A stretch of 6,595 nucleotides of DNA from Acidimicrobiia bacterium (GCA_019247975.1 JAFBAD010000342.1:1-6595), one strand, 5' to 3'; shown: positions 1-6,311, counted from the stretch's first letter. The notes: a model not told the origin generated them from the letters alone. Translations and numbers: made by a program.

Positions 1-29
1 AGGCCAGCTTCGTGTGGCTCGAGCGGTGA
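1..29 (+). CDS. pgeF: C-terminal end of a probable PgeF/YlmD (peptidoglycan editing factor, multicopper-oxidase-like fold), partial
   Basis: Only the last eight codons and the stop are in the window. In the frame beginning at base 3 they read ASFVWLER followed by TGA at 27-29. A hydrophobic ending of the type (R)xAxxVWL is what I recall for actinobacterial PgeF/YlmD proteins, which sit directly before yggS in the ylm/dcw cluster, so the call rests on this short match plus synteny. The stop codon overlaps the GTG at 26-28 in the arrangement GTGA, which suggests translational coupling to yggS. The rest of the gene lies outside the window, so the identity is inference. Confidence 0.5.
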
Positions 30-661
30 ACGTCGACGACCAGCTGACGGCGGTGCGGGCCCGGATCGAGGCGGCCGGCGGGGACCCGGATCAGATCGCG
101 GTGCTGGCCGTGACCAAGGGGTTCGATCGGCGCGCGGTCGACGCCGCGGTGGCAGCCGGGTTGCTCGACGTGGGCGAGAACTACGCGCAGGAGCTCAGCG
201 CGAAGGTCGTCGACGCGCCGCCGGGGGTCCGGTGGCACTTCATCGGCCGGCTCCAGCGCAACAAGGTGCGGACGATCGCCGCGCACGTGGCGCTGTGGCA
301 GAGCGTCGACCGGGCCGAGCTCGGCGCCGAGATCGCGAAGCGGGCACCGGGCGCCGAGGTGCTCGCCCAGGTGAACGTGTCGGGGGAGGCGACCAAGGGC
401 GGTTGCCCGCCCGACGACGTCCCCGCGCTCGTGCGCGACCTGCAGGCCGAGGGCCTCGACGTTCGGGGCCTGATGACCGTCGGCGCCACCGGCCCGGCCG
501 AGGCGGCCCGCCCCGGGTTCGCCCTGCTGCGCGACCTCGCCGACCGCCTGTCGCTGCCGGTCCGCTCGATGGGGATGACCGGCGACCTCGAGGTGGCGGT
601 GCAGGAGGGGGCGACCATGATCCGGGTGGGGACCGCGCTGTTCGGGTCCAGGCGCGCCTAA
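26..661 (+). CDS. yggS: YggS/PLPBP family pyridoxal 5'-phosphate homeostasis protein
   Basis: Cytosolic, single-domain PLP-binding protein of the alanine-racemase N-terminal (TIM-barrel) fold; the family buffers and delivers PLP and has no established catalytic activity. Counting from the GTG at 26 (211 aa), the PLP Schiff-base lysine is K31 in AVTKGF. Other family blocks follow in order: GENYAQE (50-56), WHFIGRLQRNK (70-80), NVSGEATKGG (117-126), GLMTVGA (148-154), SMGMTGDLEVAV (181-192) and the phosphate-binding IRVGTALFG near the C-terminus. The usual SMGMS is SMGMT here, a conservative change. I prefer the start at 26 because it forms GTGA with the upstream stop and gives an N-terminus (MNVDDQLTAVRARI) that lines up with E. 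coli YggS. A GTG at 14 would add four residues, and the frame is open to the window edge. sepF starts 24 nt downstream, as in other ylm clusters. Confidence 0.95.
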   Translation: MNVDDQLTAVRARIEAAGGDPDQIAVLAVTKGFDRRAVDAAVAAGLLDVGENYAQELSAKVVDAPPGVRWHFIGRLQRNKVRTIAAHVALWQSVDRAELGAEIAKRAPGAEVLAQVNVSGEATKGGCPPDDVPALVRDLQAEGLDVRGLMTVGATGPAEAARPGFALLRDLADRLSLPVRSMGMTGDLEVAVQEGATMIRVGTALFGSRRA

Positions 662-675
662 TCTCGACCCGGTCC

Positions 676-683
676 AGGAGGAG
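676..683 (+). promoter_or_regulatory. Strong Shine-Dalgarno of sepF
   Basis: AGGAGGAG lies 2-4 nt before the ATG at 686, in the 24-nt gap after yggS. It is the best ribosome-binding site in the window. It supports the start at 686 over the in-frame ATG at 695. The nearby yggT and divIVA have weak or no such site. Confidence 0.8.
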
Positions 684-685
684 CG

Positions 686-1222
686 ATGGCTGCCATGTGG
701 CGCAAAGCGATGCTGTACCTCGGGCTCGGCCCCGACGACGAGTACGACGACTACGAGCCTGGCTACGACGATCCGGCTCCTGCGCCGCGCCCGCAGCGCC
801 CCCAGTCCGCGTACCCGGCCGACGAGAGCTCGGCGATCGGTGCCGTGCGTCCCATCGGCCGCAACGCCGAGTCGGCGGTCGAGCAGGGCGGCGGATCGGT
901 GGCCACCCGGCCCCGCCCGCAGGTGGTGCGGCCCATCACGGTCACGCCCAACGCCAAGCCGAACGTCGTCGTGCCCACGTCGTTCGACCAGGCGCAGGAG
1001 GTGGCGGACACCTTCAAGCGCAGCCAGCCGGTGATCATCAACCTGCAGGCCGCCGACCGAGACCTCGCTCGCCGGCTCATCGACTTCGCGAGCGGCCTCT
1101 GCTACGGCCTGGCCGGCCACATGGAGAAGGTGGCCAACCAGGTGTACCTGCTGACGCCGTCGAACGTCGAGGTGTCGGCCGAGGAGCGCCGCCGCCTCCA
1201 CGAGCGCGGCTACGACTCCTGA
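686..1222 (+). CDS. sepF: Cell division protein SepF (FtsZ membrane anchor)
   Basis: SepF tethers FtsZ to the cytoplasmic membrane and organises the Z-ring. In actinobacteria, which lack FtsA, it is the main FtsZ anchor. The 178-aa protein shows the standard three parts. Residues 1-14 (MAAMWRKAMLYLGL) form an amphipathic membrane-targeting helix. Residues about 15-85 are a disordered linker, first rich in Asp/Glu/Tyr and then in Pro/Arg. The SepF domain covers about 88-167, beginning RPITVTPNAKPNVVV and including PVIINL, the helix DRDLARRLIDFASG and the glycine-containing FASGLCYGLAGHMEKV, which matches the FLSGTVYAIGGDIQKI region of Bacillus SepF used in dimerisation and FtsZ binding. It ends LLTPSNVEVSAEERRRLHERGYDS. 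Length and layout are normal for actinobacterial SepF. It lies between yggS and yggT and is probably co-transcribed with both. Confidence 0.96.
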   Translation: MAAMWRKAMLYLGLGPDDEYDDYEPGYDDPAPAPRPQRPQSAYPADESSAIGAVRPIGRNAESAVEQGGGSVATRPRPQVVRPITVTPNAKPNVVVPTSFDQAQEVADTFKRSQPVIINLQAADRDLARRLIDFASGLCYGLAGHMEKVANQVYLLTPSNVEVSAEERRRLHERGYDS

Positions 1223-1254
1223 CCCGTTGATCGCCTGAACCGTCGCGTCCGCCG

Positions 1255-1509
1255 TTGTTCGTCGTCTGCCGCGCCCTCGATCTCTACGTCCTGATCGTCC
1301 TCGCGGTGATCGTGATGAGCTGGTTCCCGATCCAGCCCGGCGGTGCGGCTGCGAGCGTCTACCGGTTCCTGGTCCGGTTGACCGAGCCGGTCCTCGGGCC
1401 GATCCGGCGCACGATCCCACCCATCCGCATCGGCGGGCTCGGCTTCGACGCCTCGCCGATCATCCTGCTCATCGCGATCCAGATCCTGCACGCCTTCATC
1501 TGCGGCTGA
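1255..1509 (+). CDS. yggT: YggT/YlmG family small integral membrane protein
   Basis: An 84-aa protein with two hydrophobic segments, about residues 8-24 (LDLYVLIVLAVIVMSWF) and 65-82 (DASPIILLIAIQILHAFI). Between them is the family signature TEPVLGPIRRTIPP (43-56), a basic amphipathic stretch. This is a single YggT repeat; proteobacterial YggT has two. The family is tied to division-site, nucleoid and membrane organisation by synteny and by chloroplast YlmG work, but its molecular role is not settled. The start must lie after the in-frame TGA at 1228. The only usual start codon before the first helix is TTG at 1255, and it has no clear Shine-Dalgarno. Translation may therefore depend on reinitiation after sepF, whose stop is 32 nt upstream. 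The identity is firm; the start is less so. Confidence 0.9.
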   Translation: MFVVCRALDLYVLIVLAVIVMSWFPIQPGGAAASVYRFLVRLTEPVLGPIRRTIPPIRIGGLGFDASPIILLIAIQILHAFICG

Positions 1510-1559
1510 GGGCGCGCGAGAGACGCGACTCGGCTGTAACCGAACAGTCATCAGATCGC

Positions 1560-1565
1560 TAGGGT
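1560..1565 (+). promoter_or_regulatory. Candidate -10 element of a near-leaderless divIVA promoter
   Basis: TAGGGT fits TANNNT and ends 8 nt before the divIVA ATG at 1574, which would place the transcript start at or within a base or two of the start codon. This -10/ATG spacing is typical of leaderless actinobacterial genes. No good TTGACA-like -35 is seen; the 17-nt spacer position reads TAACCG. The 64-nt gap after yggT leaves room for an own promoter. This is a motif-level inference only. Confidence 0.4.
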
Positions 1566-1573
1566 GGGCGGCC

Positions 1574-2698
1574 ATGGATCTCACGCCGAAGCTGCTCACC
1601 GAGGGCACCGACTTCCAGCAGGTCCGCCGTGGATACGACCCCGACGAGGTCGATGACTTCCTCGAGCGGGTCGCGGCCGCCGTGTCGCGGCTCCAGGGCC
1701 AGCTGGTCGAGGCCAACCGGCGGGCGGAGATCGCCGAGGCGGCGGCGGCGCGCACCCCCACCTCGGAGCCGGACCACCCTGCGCTCGACGAGATGCAGCG
1801 GACGCTCGTCCTCGCGCAGCGGACCGCGGATGCGGCCGTGCGCGAGGCCCGCGAGGAGGCCGACACGCTCGTGGCCTCGGCGCGGCGGGAAGCGGCGACG
1901 ATCCTGACCAACGGCCGCCAGGAGGCCGACCGCTACGCGGCCGAGACGCGGCTCACGCTCTCCGGCGAGGTGCGCGAGCTCGAGCAGCAGCGCGAGTCCC
2001 TGCTCGACGACCTCACCTCGCTCGAGCGCCACGTCGAGGCGCAGCGCACGCGGATCCGCATGGCGACCGAGGAGCTGCAGCGGGTGGTCGACGACCCCGA
2101 CGCCTTCCGGGTCGAGCGCCCCGAGGGGTTCGAGCCGCGGCCCGCGCCGTCGCCCGAACCCGTGCAGGTCGCGGCCGCACCCGAACCGACGCCCGAACCG
2201 GTGCCGGTCGCCGCTGCACCAGAGCCTGAGCCGGCACCGGAACCCGAGCGGCAGCTGGCCTCCGGGTCGACCAACGGCGGAGGCTTCGCTCCCGATCCCA
2301 CGCCCGCCGAGGTGGGCAGCTCCATCGCACCGGCCGAGACGGTCCCCGGCCCGCCGCCCGTGCCCGTGATGCAGGCCGAGCCGCAGCCGCAGCTCCAGCC
2401 CTCCGTCTCGTCGGCCTTCGGCCCGCCGCCCGGCCCGAACGGCGGGGTCCAGACCATGCCGTCGCCCGCGGCGGTCGCCGCGGTCGCGCCGGAGCAGAGC
2501 CCCGACGCGCTCATCGACCTCACCCACGAGCGCCCGTTGCCCGAGGGCCAGGACGAGGACGCGTTCCTCGCCGAGCTCCGCAAGGCGATGACCGACGACG
2601 AGCCCCTCGGTCCCCGTGAGGAGCCGCCGGGCGTCGTCCGCACCATCGGCGAGGTCCCCCTCGGCCGCCAGCGCGGCCGCTTCGGCCGCCGCCGCTAG
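1574..2698 (+). CDS. divIVA: DivIVA/Wag31 family polar growth and division scaffold protein
   Basis: DivIVA is a self-assembling coiled-coil protein that binds negatively curved membrane at poles and septa and, in actinobacteria, recruits the wall-growth machinery. The 374-aa product opens with the family's lipid-binding domain: LTPKLLTEGTDFQQVRRGYDPDEVDDFLERV (about 3-33) contains the hallmark F..VRRGYD..EVD.FL. Coiled-coil segments follow at about 33-57 and 70-172, rich in Ala, Glu, Arg and Gln. A long low-complexity Pro/Ala/Glu linker (about 188-310, with PEP-type repeats) separates these from a short acidic-helical segment near the C-terminus (QDEDAFLAELRKAM, 326-339) and a very basic tail, GRQRGRFGRRR. 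Total length is within the actinobacterial range (Streptomyces longer than mycobacterial Wag31). The ATG at 1574 starts exactly at the conserved domain and has at best a weak AGGGTGG upstream. It is the last gene of this plus-strand run. Confidence 0.96.
   Translation: MDLTPKLLTEGTDFQQVRRGYDPDEVDDFLERVAAAVSRLQGQLVEANRRAEIAEAAAARTPTSEPDHPALDEMQRTLVLAQRTADAAVREAREEADTLVASARREAATILTNGRQEADRYAAETRLTLSGEVRELEQQRESLLDDLTSLERHVEAQRTRIRMATEELQRVVDDPDAFRVERPEGFEPRPAPSPEPVQVAAAPEPTPEPVPVAAAPEPEPAPEPERQLASGSTNGGGFAPDPTPAEVGSSIAPAETVPGPPPVPVMQAEPQPQLQPSVSSAFGPPPGPNGGVQTMPSPAAVAAVAPEQSPDALIDLTHERPLPEGQDEDAFLAELRKAMTDDEPLGPREEPPGVVRTIGEVPLGRQRGRFGRRR
2155..2252 (+). repeat. Imperfect tandem PEP/VAAAPEP coding repeat in the DivIVA linker
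   Basis: This stretch encodes PEPVQVAAAPEP followed by TPEPVPVAAAPEP and then EPAPEPE, two near-copies of a 12-13-residue Pro-Glu-Pro/Ala unit plus a partial one. The DNA copies have diverged at many third positions (for example gcggccgca against gccgctgca), so the repeat looks maintained at protein level and not recently duplicated. Such linkers are typically disordered spacers between the DivIVA coiled coil and the C-terminus. Confidence 0.6.
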
Positions 2699-2703
2699 CG
2701 ACC

Positions 2704-2745
2704 CTGCGTCGCATCTGGCTGCTATAGCAGCCAGTTCCTACGCAG
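2704..2745. terminator. Palindromic inverted repeat between convergent divIVA and ileS; candidate bidirectional terminator
   Basis: The core 2715-2734 is a perfect 20-nt palindrome, CTGGCTGCTATAGCAGCCAG, able to form an 8-bp stem with a TATA loop on either strand. Outside it, CTGCGT (2704-2709) pairs with ACGCAG (2740-2745) about the same centre, leaving a mostly unpaired 5-by-5 internal loop. It sits 5 nt after the divIVA stop and overlaps the last codons of ileS, where convergent genes need a stop in both directions. No T-tract follows on either strand, so it would be a U-less hairpin, as is common in GC-rich actinobacteria. A dyad binding site for a dimeric protein is the main alternative. 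Confidence 0.6.
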
Positions 2746-5700
2746 AAACGGTGAGGTCCACCCGGACCGGCTGACCGTCGACGGTGAGGGTGTCGCCGGC
2801 GGCGGGGCCCAAGGTGAGCTCGGTGCAGAGCACCTCGCCCATGATCCAGGCGCGGTGGCCCTCGATCACCGCCCGCAGCGCGTCGTCCGCGTCGATCGCG
2901 AGGGTGATGCGGTCGGCGATGTCGAGGTCGTGCTCCTTGCGAAGGTCGTTCAGCGCCCGCACCAGCTCCCGGGCGCTGCCCTCGGCCCGCAGGTCGTCGT
3001 CGAGCTCGAGGTCGAGGCCGACCGCCCAGCCTCCGTCCTCGGCCAGCGCGAAGGCCTCGTGGCGCTCGGCCCGCACCTCGACCTCCTCGGCGGTGAGCTG
3101 CTCACCGGCCACGGTGATCGAGCCCTGCTCGTCAAGCTGCCGCCGCAGCTCGGAGCCGTCGGCCTCGGCCAGCGCCCGCTTCACGTCGTTCACCCTCGGA
3201 CCGAGCCGGGGCCCGAGGGCCCGGAAGTTCGGCACGACCGTCCACGACATGAGCCCCGAGAGCGTGTCGACGTCCTCGAGGACCCGCACGTTCAGCTCCG
3301 ACGCGATCTCGGCCCGCAGCTCCTCGTCCAGCCCGACCCCGGGGTGCAGCACGAGGGCCCGGCGCAGGGGCTGGCGCACCTTCGTCTTGGCGTCGGTGCG
3401 GGCGGCCCGGCCCAGGGCCACGAGCCGGCGGGCGCCGTCCATCGCGGCCGACGCGGTGGCGTCGGCCCGGCCCTTCGCGGCCGGCCAGTCGGCCAGGTGG
3501 ACCGAGGGCTCACCGGTGAGCACCGTGTGCAGCTCCTCGGCGAGGAACGGGCAGAACGGCGCGAGCAGGCGGGCGGTGGTGACGAGGCACTCGTGCAAGG
3601 TCGCGTGGGCAGCCGGGTCGCTGCTCTTCCAGAAGCGGGGGCGGCTGCGACGCACGTACCAGTTGGAGAGGTCGTCGACGAAGCGGGCGAGGCGGCTGGC
3701 GCCGGCCAGCGCGTCGAAGTCGTCGAGCGCCGCGGTGACCCCGGCGATGGTGTCGTCCAGCTCGCCCAGCACCCAGCGGTCGAGGACGTGGGTCGGGGCC
3801 GGATCGCCACCGGCGGGCGGTGACCAGCCGTCGACGTCCGCGTAGGTGACGTGGAACGAGAAGACGTGCCACAGCGTCACGAGCGTCTGACGGGTGGTCT
3901 CTCGGATCCCGTCCTCGCTCACCCGACGCGGCACCCACGGCTGGCCGGCGGAGAAGAAGTACCACCGCAGCGCGTCGGCCCCGAACGTGGACATGATCGC
4001 CCACGGGTCGACGATGTTGCCGCGTGACTTCGACATCTTGAGCCCGGACTCGTCGACGATGTGACCGAGGCACACGACGTTGCGGTACGGAGTCGAGTCG
4101 AGCACGAGCGTGTTGACCGCGAGCAGCGAGTAGAACCAGCCGCGGGTCTGGTCGATCGCCTCGCAGATGAAGTCGGCCGGGAAGGCCTCGTCGAAGGAGT
4201 CGGCCCCCTCGAAGGGGTGGTGGCGCTGCGCGGTCGGCATCGAGCCCGAGTCGAACCACGCGTCGAGCACCGACTCCTGCCGGCGGGCGGTGCCCGAGCA
4301 GCCGTCGACCGTGCAGCGGAAGGTGATGTCGTCGACGTAGGGCCGGTGCAGGTCGAGCTCGGCCAGGTCGTGACCGGCCAGCTCGGCGAGCTCGGCCACC
4401 GAGCCGATGCAGGTGTCGTGGCCGCACTCGCCGCAGCGCCACACAGGCAACGGCGTGCCCCAGTAGCGGTCGCGCGACAGCGCCCAGTCGACGTTGCCCT
4501 CGAGCCAGTTGCCGAAGCGGCCGTGCTTGAGGTGCTCGGGGTGCCAGCCGATGCGCTCGTTCTCGCGCAGCAGCTCGGCCCGCTTCTCCGACGTGCGGGC
4601 GAACCACGCGGTCTTCGCCCAGTAGATCAGCGGCGTGTCGCAGCGCCAGCAGTGCGGGTAGCTGTGCTCGTAGGGCTCCTCGGCCACGAGCAGCCCGCGC
4701 GCCGCGAGGTCCTCGATGATCGGGCGGTCGGCGTCCTTGACGAACCGGCCCGTGTACATCGGCACGGTGTGGTCGAAGGCCCCGTCGGCGTCGACCGGGT
4801 TGAGCACCGGCAGGCCGGCGGCCCGGGCCACGATCGAGTCGTCCTCGCCGAAGGCGGGGGCGATGTGCACGATGCCCGAGCCGTCGTCGGTGCTGACGAA
4901 GTCACCGGGAACGATCCGCTGGCCCTCGTCGTCGATCGGCAGCACGTCGATCGGCCGCTGGTAGCGCGCGCCCACGAGGTCTGTGCCGGTGAACGAGGCG
5001 AGCACCGGGGCCTCGGGGTAGCGACGCTCGCGCGCCGCGGCGGCCATCACCAGGTCGGCGCCGCCGGCCGGGTCGGTGATGCGCACGTAGGCGATGTCCG
5101 GCCCGACGGCCGCGCCGACGTTCGACACGAGCGTCCACGGCGTCGTCGTCCACACGAGCAGGTCGGCGCCGGTCGCCTCCTCCGGACCCGAGGTGATCGG
5201 GAAGCGCACGTACACCGACGGATCGACGACGTCGCGGTAGCCCTGCGCGACCTCGTGGGAGGAGAGCGCGGTGCCGCAGCGGGCACAGTACGGGACGACG
5301 CGGTGGCCCTCGTAGATCAGGCCCCGGTCCCACATCTGGCGGAACAGCCACCAGACCGACTCGATGTAGTCGTTGCTCAGCGTCCAGTACGCGTCCTTGG
5401 TGTCGATCCAGGTGCCCGACCGCGACGTGAGCGAGGACCAGTCCTCGACGTAGCGGCGCACCGACTCTCGACAGCGCTGGTTGAACTCGGCGATGCCGAA
5501 GGCCTCGATCTCGTGCTTCGAGTGGAGGCCGAGCTCCTTCTCGATCTCGAGCTCGACCGGCAGGCCGTGGCAGTCCCAACCGCCCTTGCGGGGGACGCTC
5601 CGACCCCGCATGGTCTGGAACCGGGGGTAGAGGTCCTTGAAGACGCGGGCCCACACGTGGTGCAGACCGGGCCGGCCGTTCGCGGTGGGCGGGCCCTCGT

Positions 5701-5833
5701 AGAAGATCCACGGCTCGCCGTCCTTGCGGAGCTGCGCGACCTGCCCCGGGATGTCCTCGGTCCGCCAGCGCTCGAGCACGCGGGCTTCGAGCTCGACGAG
5801 GTCGAGCGAAGGATCGACAGGGCCGAGGGGCAT
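2738..5833 (-). CDS. ileS: Isoleucyl-tRNA synthetase, type 2 (IleRS2), with GXHH signature
   Basis: Class Ia synthetase that joins isoleucine to tRNA-Ile in the cytosol and hydrolyses mischarged Val-tRNA-Ile. The 1031-aa protein is complete. The active-site signature is GPPTANGRPGLHHVW (47-61), where GLHH (56-59) replaces canonical HXGH. GWDCHGLPVE (85-94) and KMSKS (599-603) are intact. The CP1 editing domain shows LLVWTTTPWTL (225-235) and GSGIVHIAPAFGEDD (318-332). Cysteine pairs C183/C186 with C395/C398, and C467/C470 with C507/C512, suggest zinc sites. The catalytic domain resumes with DAWFDSGSMP (524-533), and an anticodon-binding helical region follows (about 680-830). The C-terminus lacks the type-1 IleRS cysteine zinc finger, which together with the length fits type 2. 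The ATG at 5833 starts right at the expected N-terminus. It converges on divIVA and diverges from the DUF167 gene. No T-box leader is visible upstream. Confidence 0.98.
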   Translation of the reverse strand: MPLGPVDPSLDLVELEARVLERWRTEDIPGQVAQLRKDGEPWIFYEGPPTANGRPGLHHVWARVFKDLYPRFQTMRGRSVPRKGGWDCHGLPVELEIEKELGLHSKHEIEAFGIAEFNQRCRESVRRYVEDWSSLTSRSGTWIDTKDAYWTLSNDYIESVWWLFRQMWDRGLIYEGHRVVPYCARCGTALSSHEVAQGYRDVVDPSVYVRFPITSGPEEATGADLLVWTTTPWTLVSNVGAAVGPDIAYVRITDPAGGADLVMAAAARERRYPEAPVLASFTGTDLVGARYQRPIDVLPIDDEGQRIVPGDFVSTDDGSGIVHIAPAFGEDDSIVARAAGLPVLNPVDADGAFDHTVPMYTGRFVKDADRPIIEDLAARGLLVAEEPYEHSYPHCWRCDTPLIYWAKTAWFARTSEKRAELLRENERIGWHPEHLKHGRFGNWLEGNVDWALSRDRYWGTPLPVWRCGECGHDTCIGSVAELAELAGHDLAELDLHRPYVDDITFRCTVDGCSGTARRQESVLDAWFDSGSMPTAQRHHPFEGADSFDEAFPADFICEAIDQTRGWFYSLLAVNTLVLDSTPYRNVVCLGHIVDESGLKMSKSRGNIVDPWAIMSTFGADALRWYFFSAGQPWVPRRVSEDGIRETTRQTLVTLWHVFSFHVTYADVDGWSPPAGGDPAPTHVLDRWVLGELDDTIAGVTAALDDFDALAGASRLARFVDDLSNWYVRRSRPRFWKSSDPAAHATLHECLVTTARLLAPFCPFLAEELHTVLTGEPSVHLADWPAAKGRADATASAAMDGARRLVALGRAARTDAKTKVRQPLRRALVLHPGVGLDEELRAEIASELNVRVLEDVDTLSGLMSWTVVPNFRALGPRLGPRVNDVKRALAEADGSELRRQLDEQGSITVAGEQLTAEEVEVRAERHEAFALAEDGGWAVGLDLELDDDLRAEGSARELVRALNDLRKEHDLDIADRITLAIDADDALRAVIEGHRAWIMGEVLCTELTLGPAAGDTLTVDGQPVRVDLTVSA

Positions 5834-5840
5834 CCTCGGT

Positions 5841-5846
5841 AGCGTA
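5841..5846 (-). promoter_or_regulatory. Candidate -10 element of a leaderless ileS promoter
   Basis: Read on the minus strand this is TACGCT (TANNNT), followed by exactly 7 nt and then the ileS ATG at 5833, which predicts a transcript starting at or next to the start codon. The GAGG just before the ATG is too close to act as a normal Shine-Dalgarno. No convincing -35 is seen. The same bases read on the plus strand give TAGCGT (5840-5845), a possible -10 for the divergent DUF167 gene, so the short AT-containing patch might serve both directions. Confidence 0.4.
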
Positions 5847-5885
5847 TTGCCCGCTCAACTGACCTCAGGGGTGGATGGCGACGAC

Positions 5886-6227
5886 ATGCACGACCGACAC
5901 GACCTCCACCGGGTGGTGGAAGCGGCCGACGACGCGGTCGTCATCGCGGTCCACGCACAGCCGGGCGCCGGTCGCTCCGAGGTCCTCGGCCGCCACGGCG
6001 ACGCGCTCAAGGTCAAGGTGGCGGTGCCGCCGACGCAGGGGCGGGCCAACGAGGTCATCGGTGCGCTGCTGGCCGACATCCTCGGCGTGCCGGCGAAGGC
6101 GGTCGAGCTGACCTCGGGTGCGAAGGGTCGGGAGAAGCGCTTCACGGTGGCCGATCTCGACCTCGACACGGCCATCGACGCGCTCGAGCGCGCCATGGAC
6201 ACCGCCGATCGGCGGCCCGGCACGTAG
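5886..6227 (+). CDS. yggU: DUF167/YggU family small protein
   Basis: A 113-aa small soluble protein of the DUF167 (UPF0235, YggU) family, widespread but without a settled biochemical role. The family pattern is plain: VHAQPGAGRSEVLG (22-35), LKVKVAVPPTQGRANEVI (41-58) and ELTSGAKGREKRF (74-86), with GVPAKAV between the last two. The N-terminal 18 residues and the C-terminal extension LDLDTAIDALERAMDTADRRPGT add to a roughly 75-residue core. The ATG at 5886 is preferred because the earlier in-frame start (5724) would run deep into divergent ileS. GTG at 5871 and GTG at 5913 are possible alternatives. AGGGGTGG (5867-5874) may be a distant ribosome-binding site. In proteobacteria yggU sits beside yggS and yggT; here it is cut off from them by divIVA and ileS. 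Confidence 0.9.
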   Translation: MHDRHDLHRVVEAADDAVVIAVHAQPGAGRSEVLGRHGDALKVKVAVPPTQGRANEVIGALLADILGVPAKAVELTSGAKGREKRFTVADLDLDTAIDALERAMDTADRRPGT

Positions 6228-6259
6228 CTCCCGCAGGCGAGCAGGATCGCGGGGTGGGG

Positions 6260-6288
6260 TTGGAGGCCGCACCTGCCGCGCGTACAAT
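6260..6288 (+). promoter_or_regulatory. Sigma70-type promoter for the lysine-rich gene
   Basis: TTGGAG (6260-6265) as -35 and TACAAT (6283-6288) as -10 are separated by 17 nt, the ideal spacing. The -10 matches TATAAT in five of six bases and stands out in otherwise very GC-rich DNA. The transcript would start near 6295 and have a leader of about 32 nt. It lies in the 99-nt gap between the DUF167 gene and the next start codon. Confidence 0.7.
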
Positions 6289-6311
6289 CCGACACCCTTT
6301 GCCCGGCCCGG

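Noticed and set aside
232..1230. 332-codon plus-strand frame overlapping yggS and sepF
   Set aside because: Arg/Pro/Gly-rich out-of-frame shadow across two well-recognised genes and their intergenic gap.
1527..1549. Small inverted repeats (TCGG/CCGA, CTGT/ACAG) between yggT and divIVA as a terminator or operator
   Set aside because: Stems are only 4 bp, the two possible pairings exclude each other and no T-tract follows; chance level in GC-rich DNA.
1559..2646. Minus-strand frames of 322 and 237 codons antisense to divIVA
   Set aside because: Low-complexity Gly/Arg/Ser products made by the complement of the Pro/Ala/Glu linker; divIVA is unambiguous on the plus strand.
2784..3845. Overlapping plus-strand frames of 353 and 322 codons antisense to the 3' part of ileS
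   Set aside because: Shadows of ileS with Ser/Arg-rich or Val/Gly/Arg-rich composition, no recognisable motif and no ribosome-binding site.
4061..5842. 593-codon open frame on the plus strand antisense to ileS
   Set aside because: It is the reverse-complement shadow of a clearly real ileS. Its product is a low-complexity Arg/Val/Gly/Ala-rich string with no domain, and GC-rich third positions remove stops in that frame.
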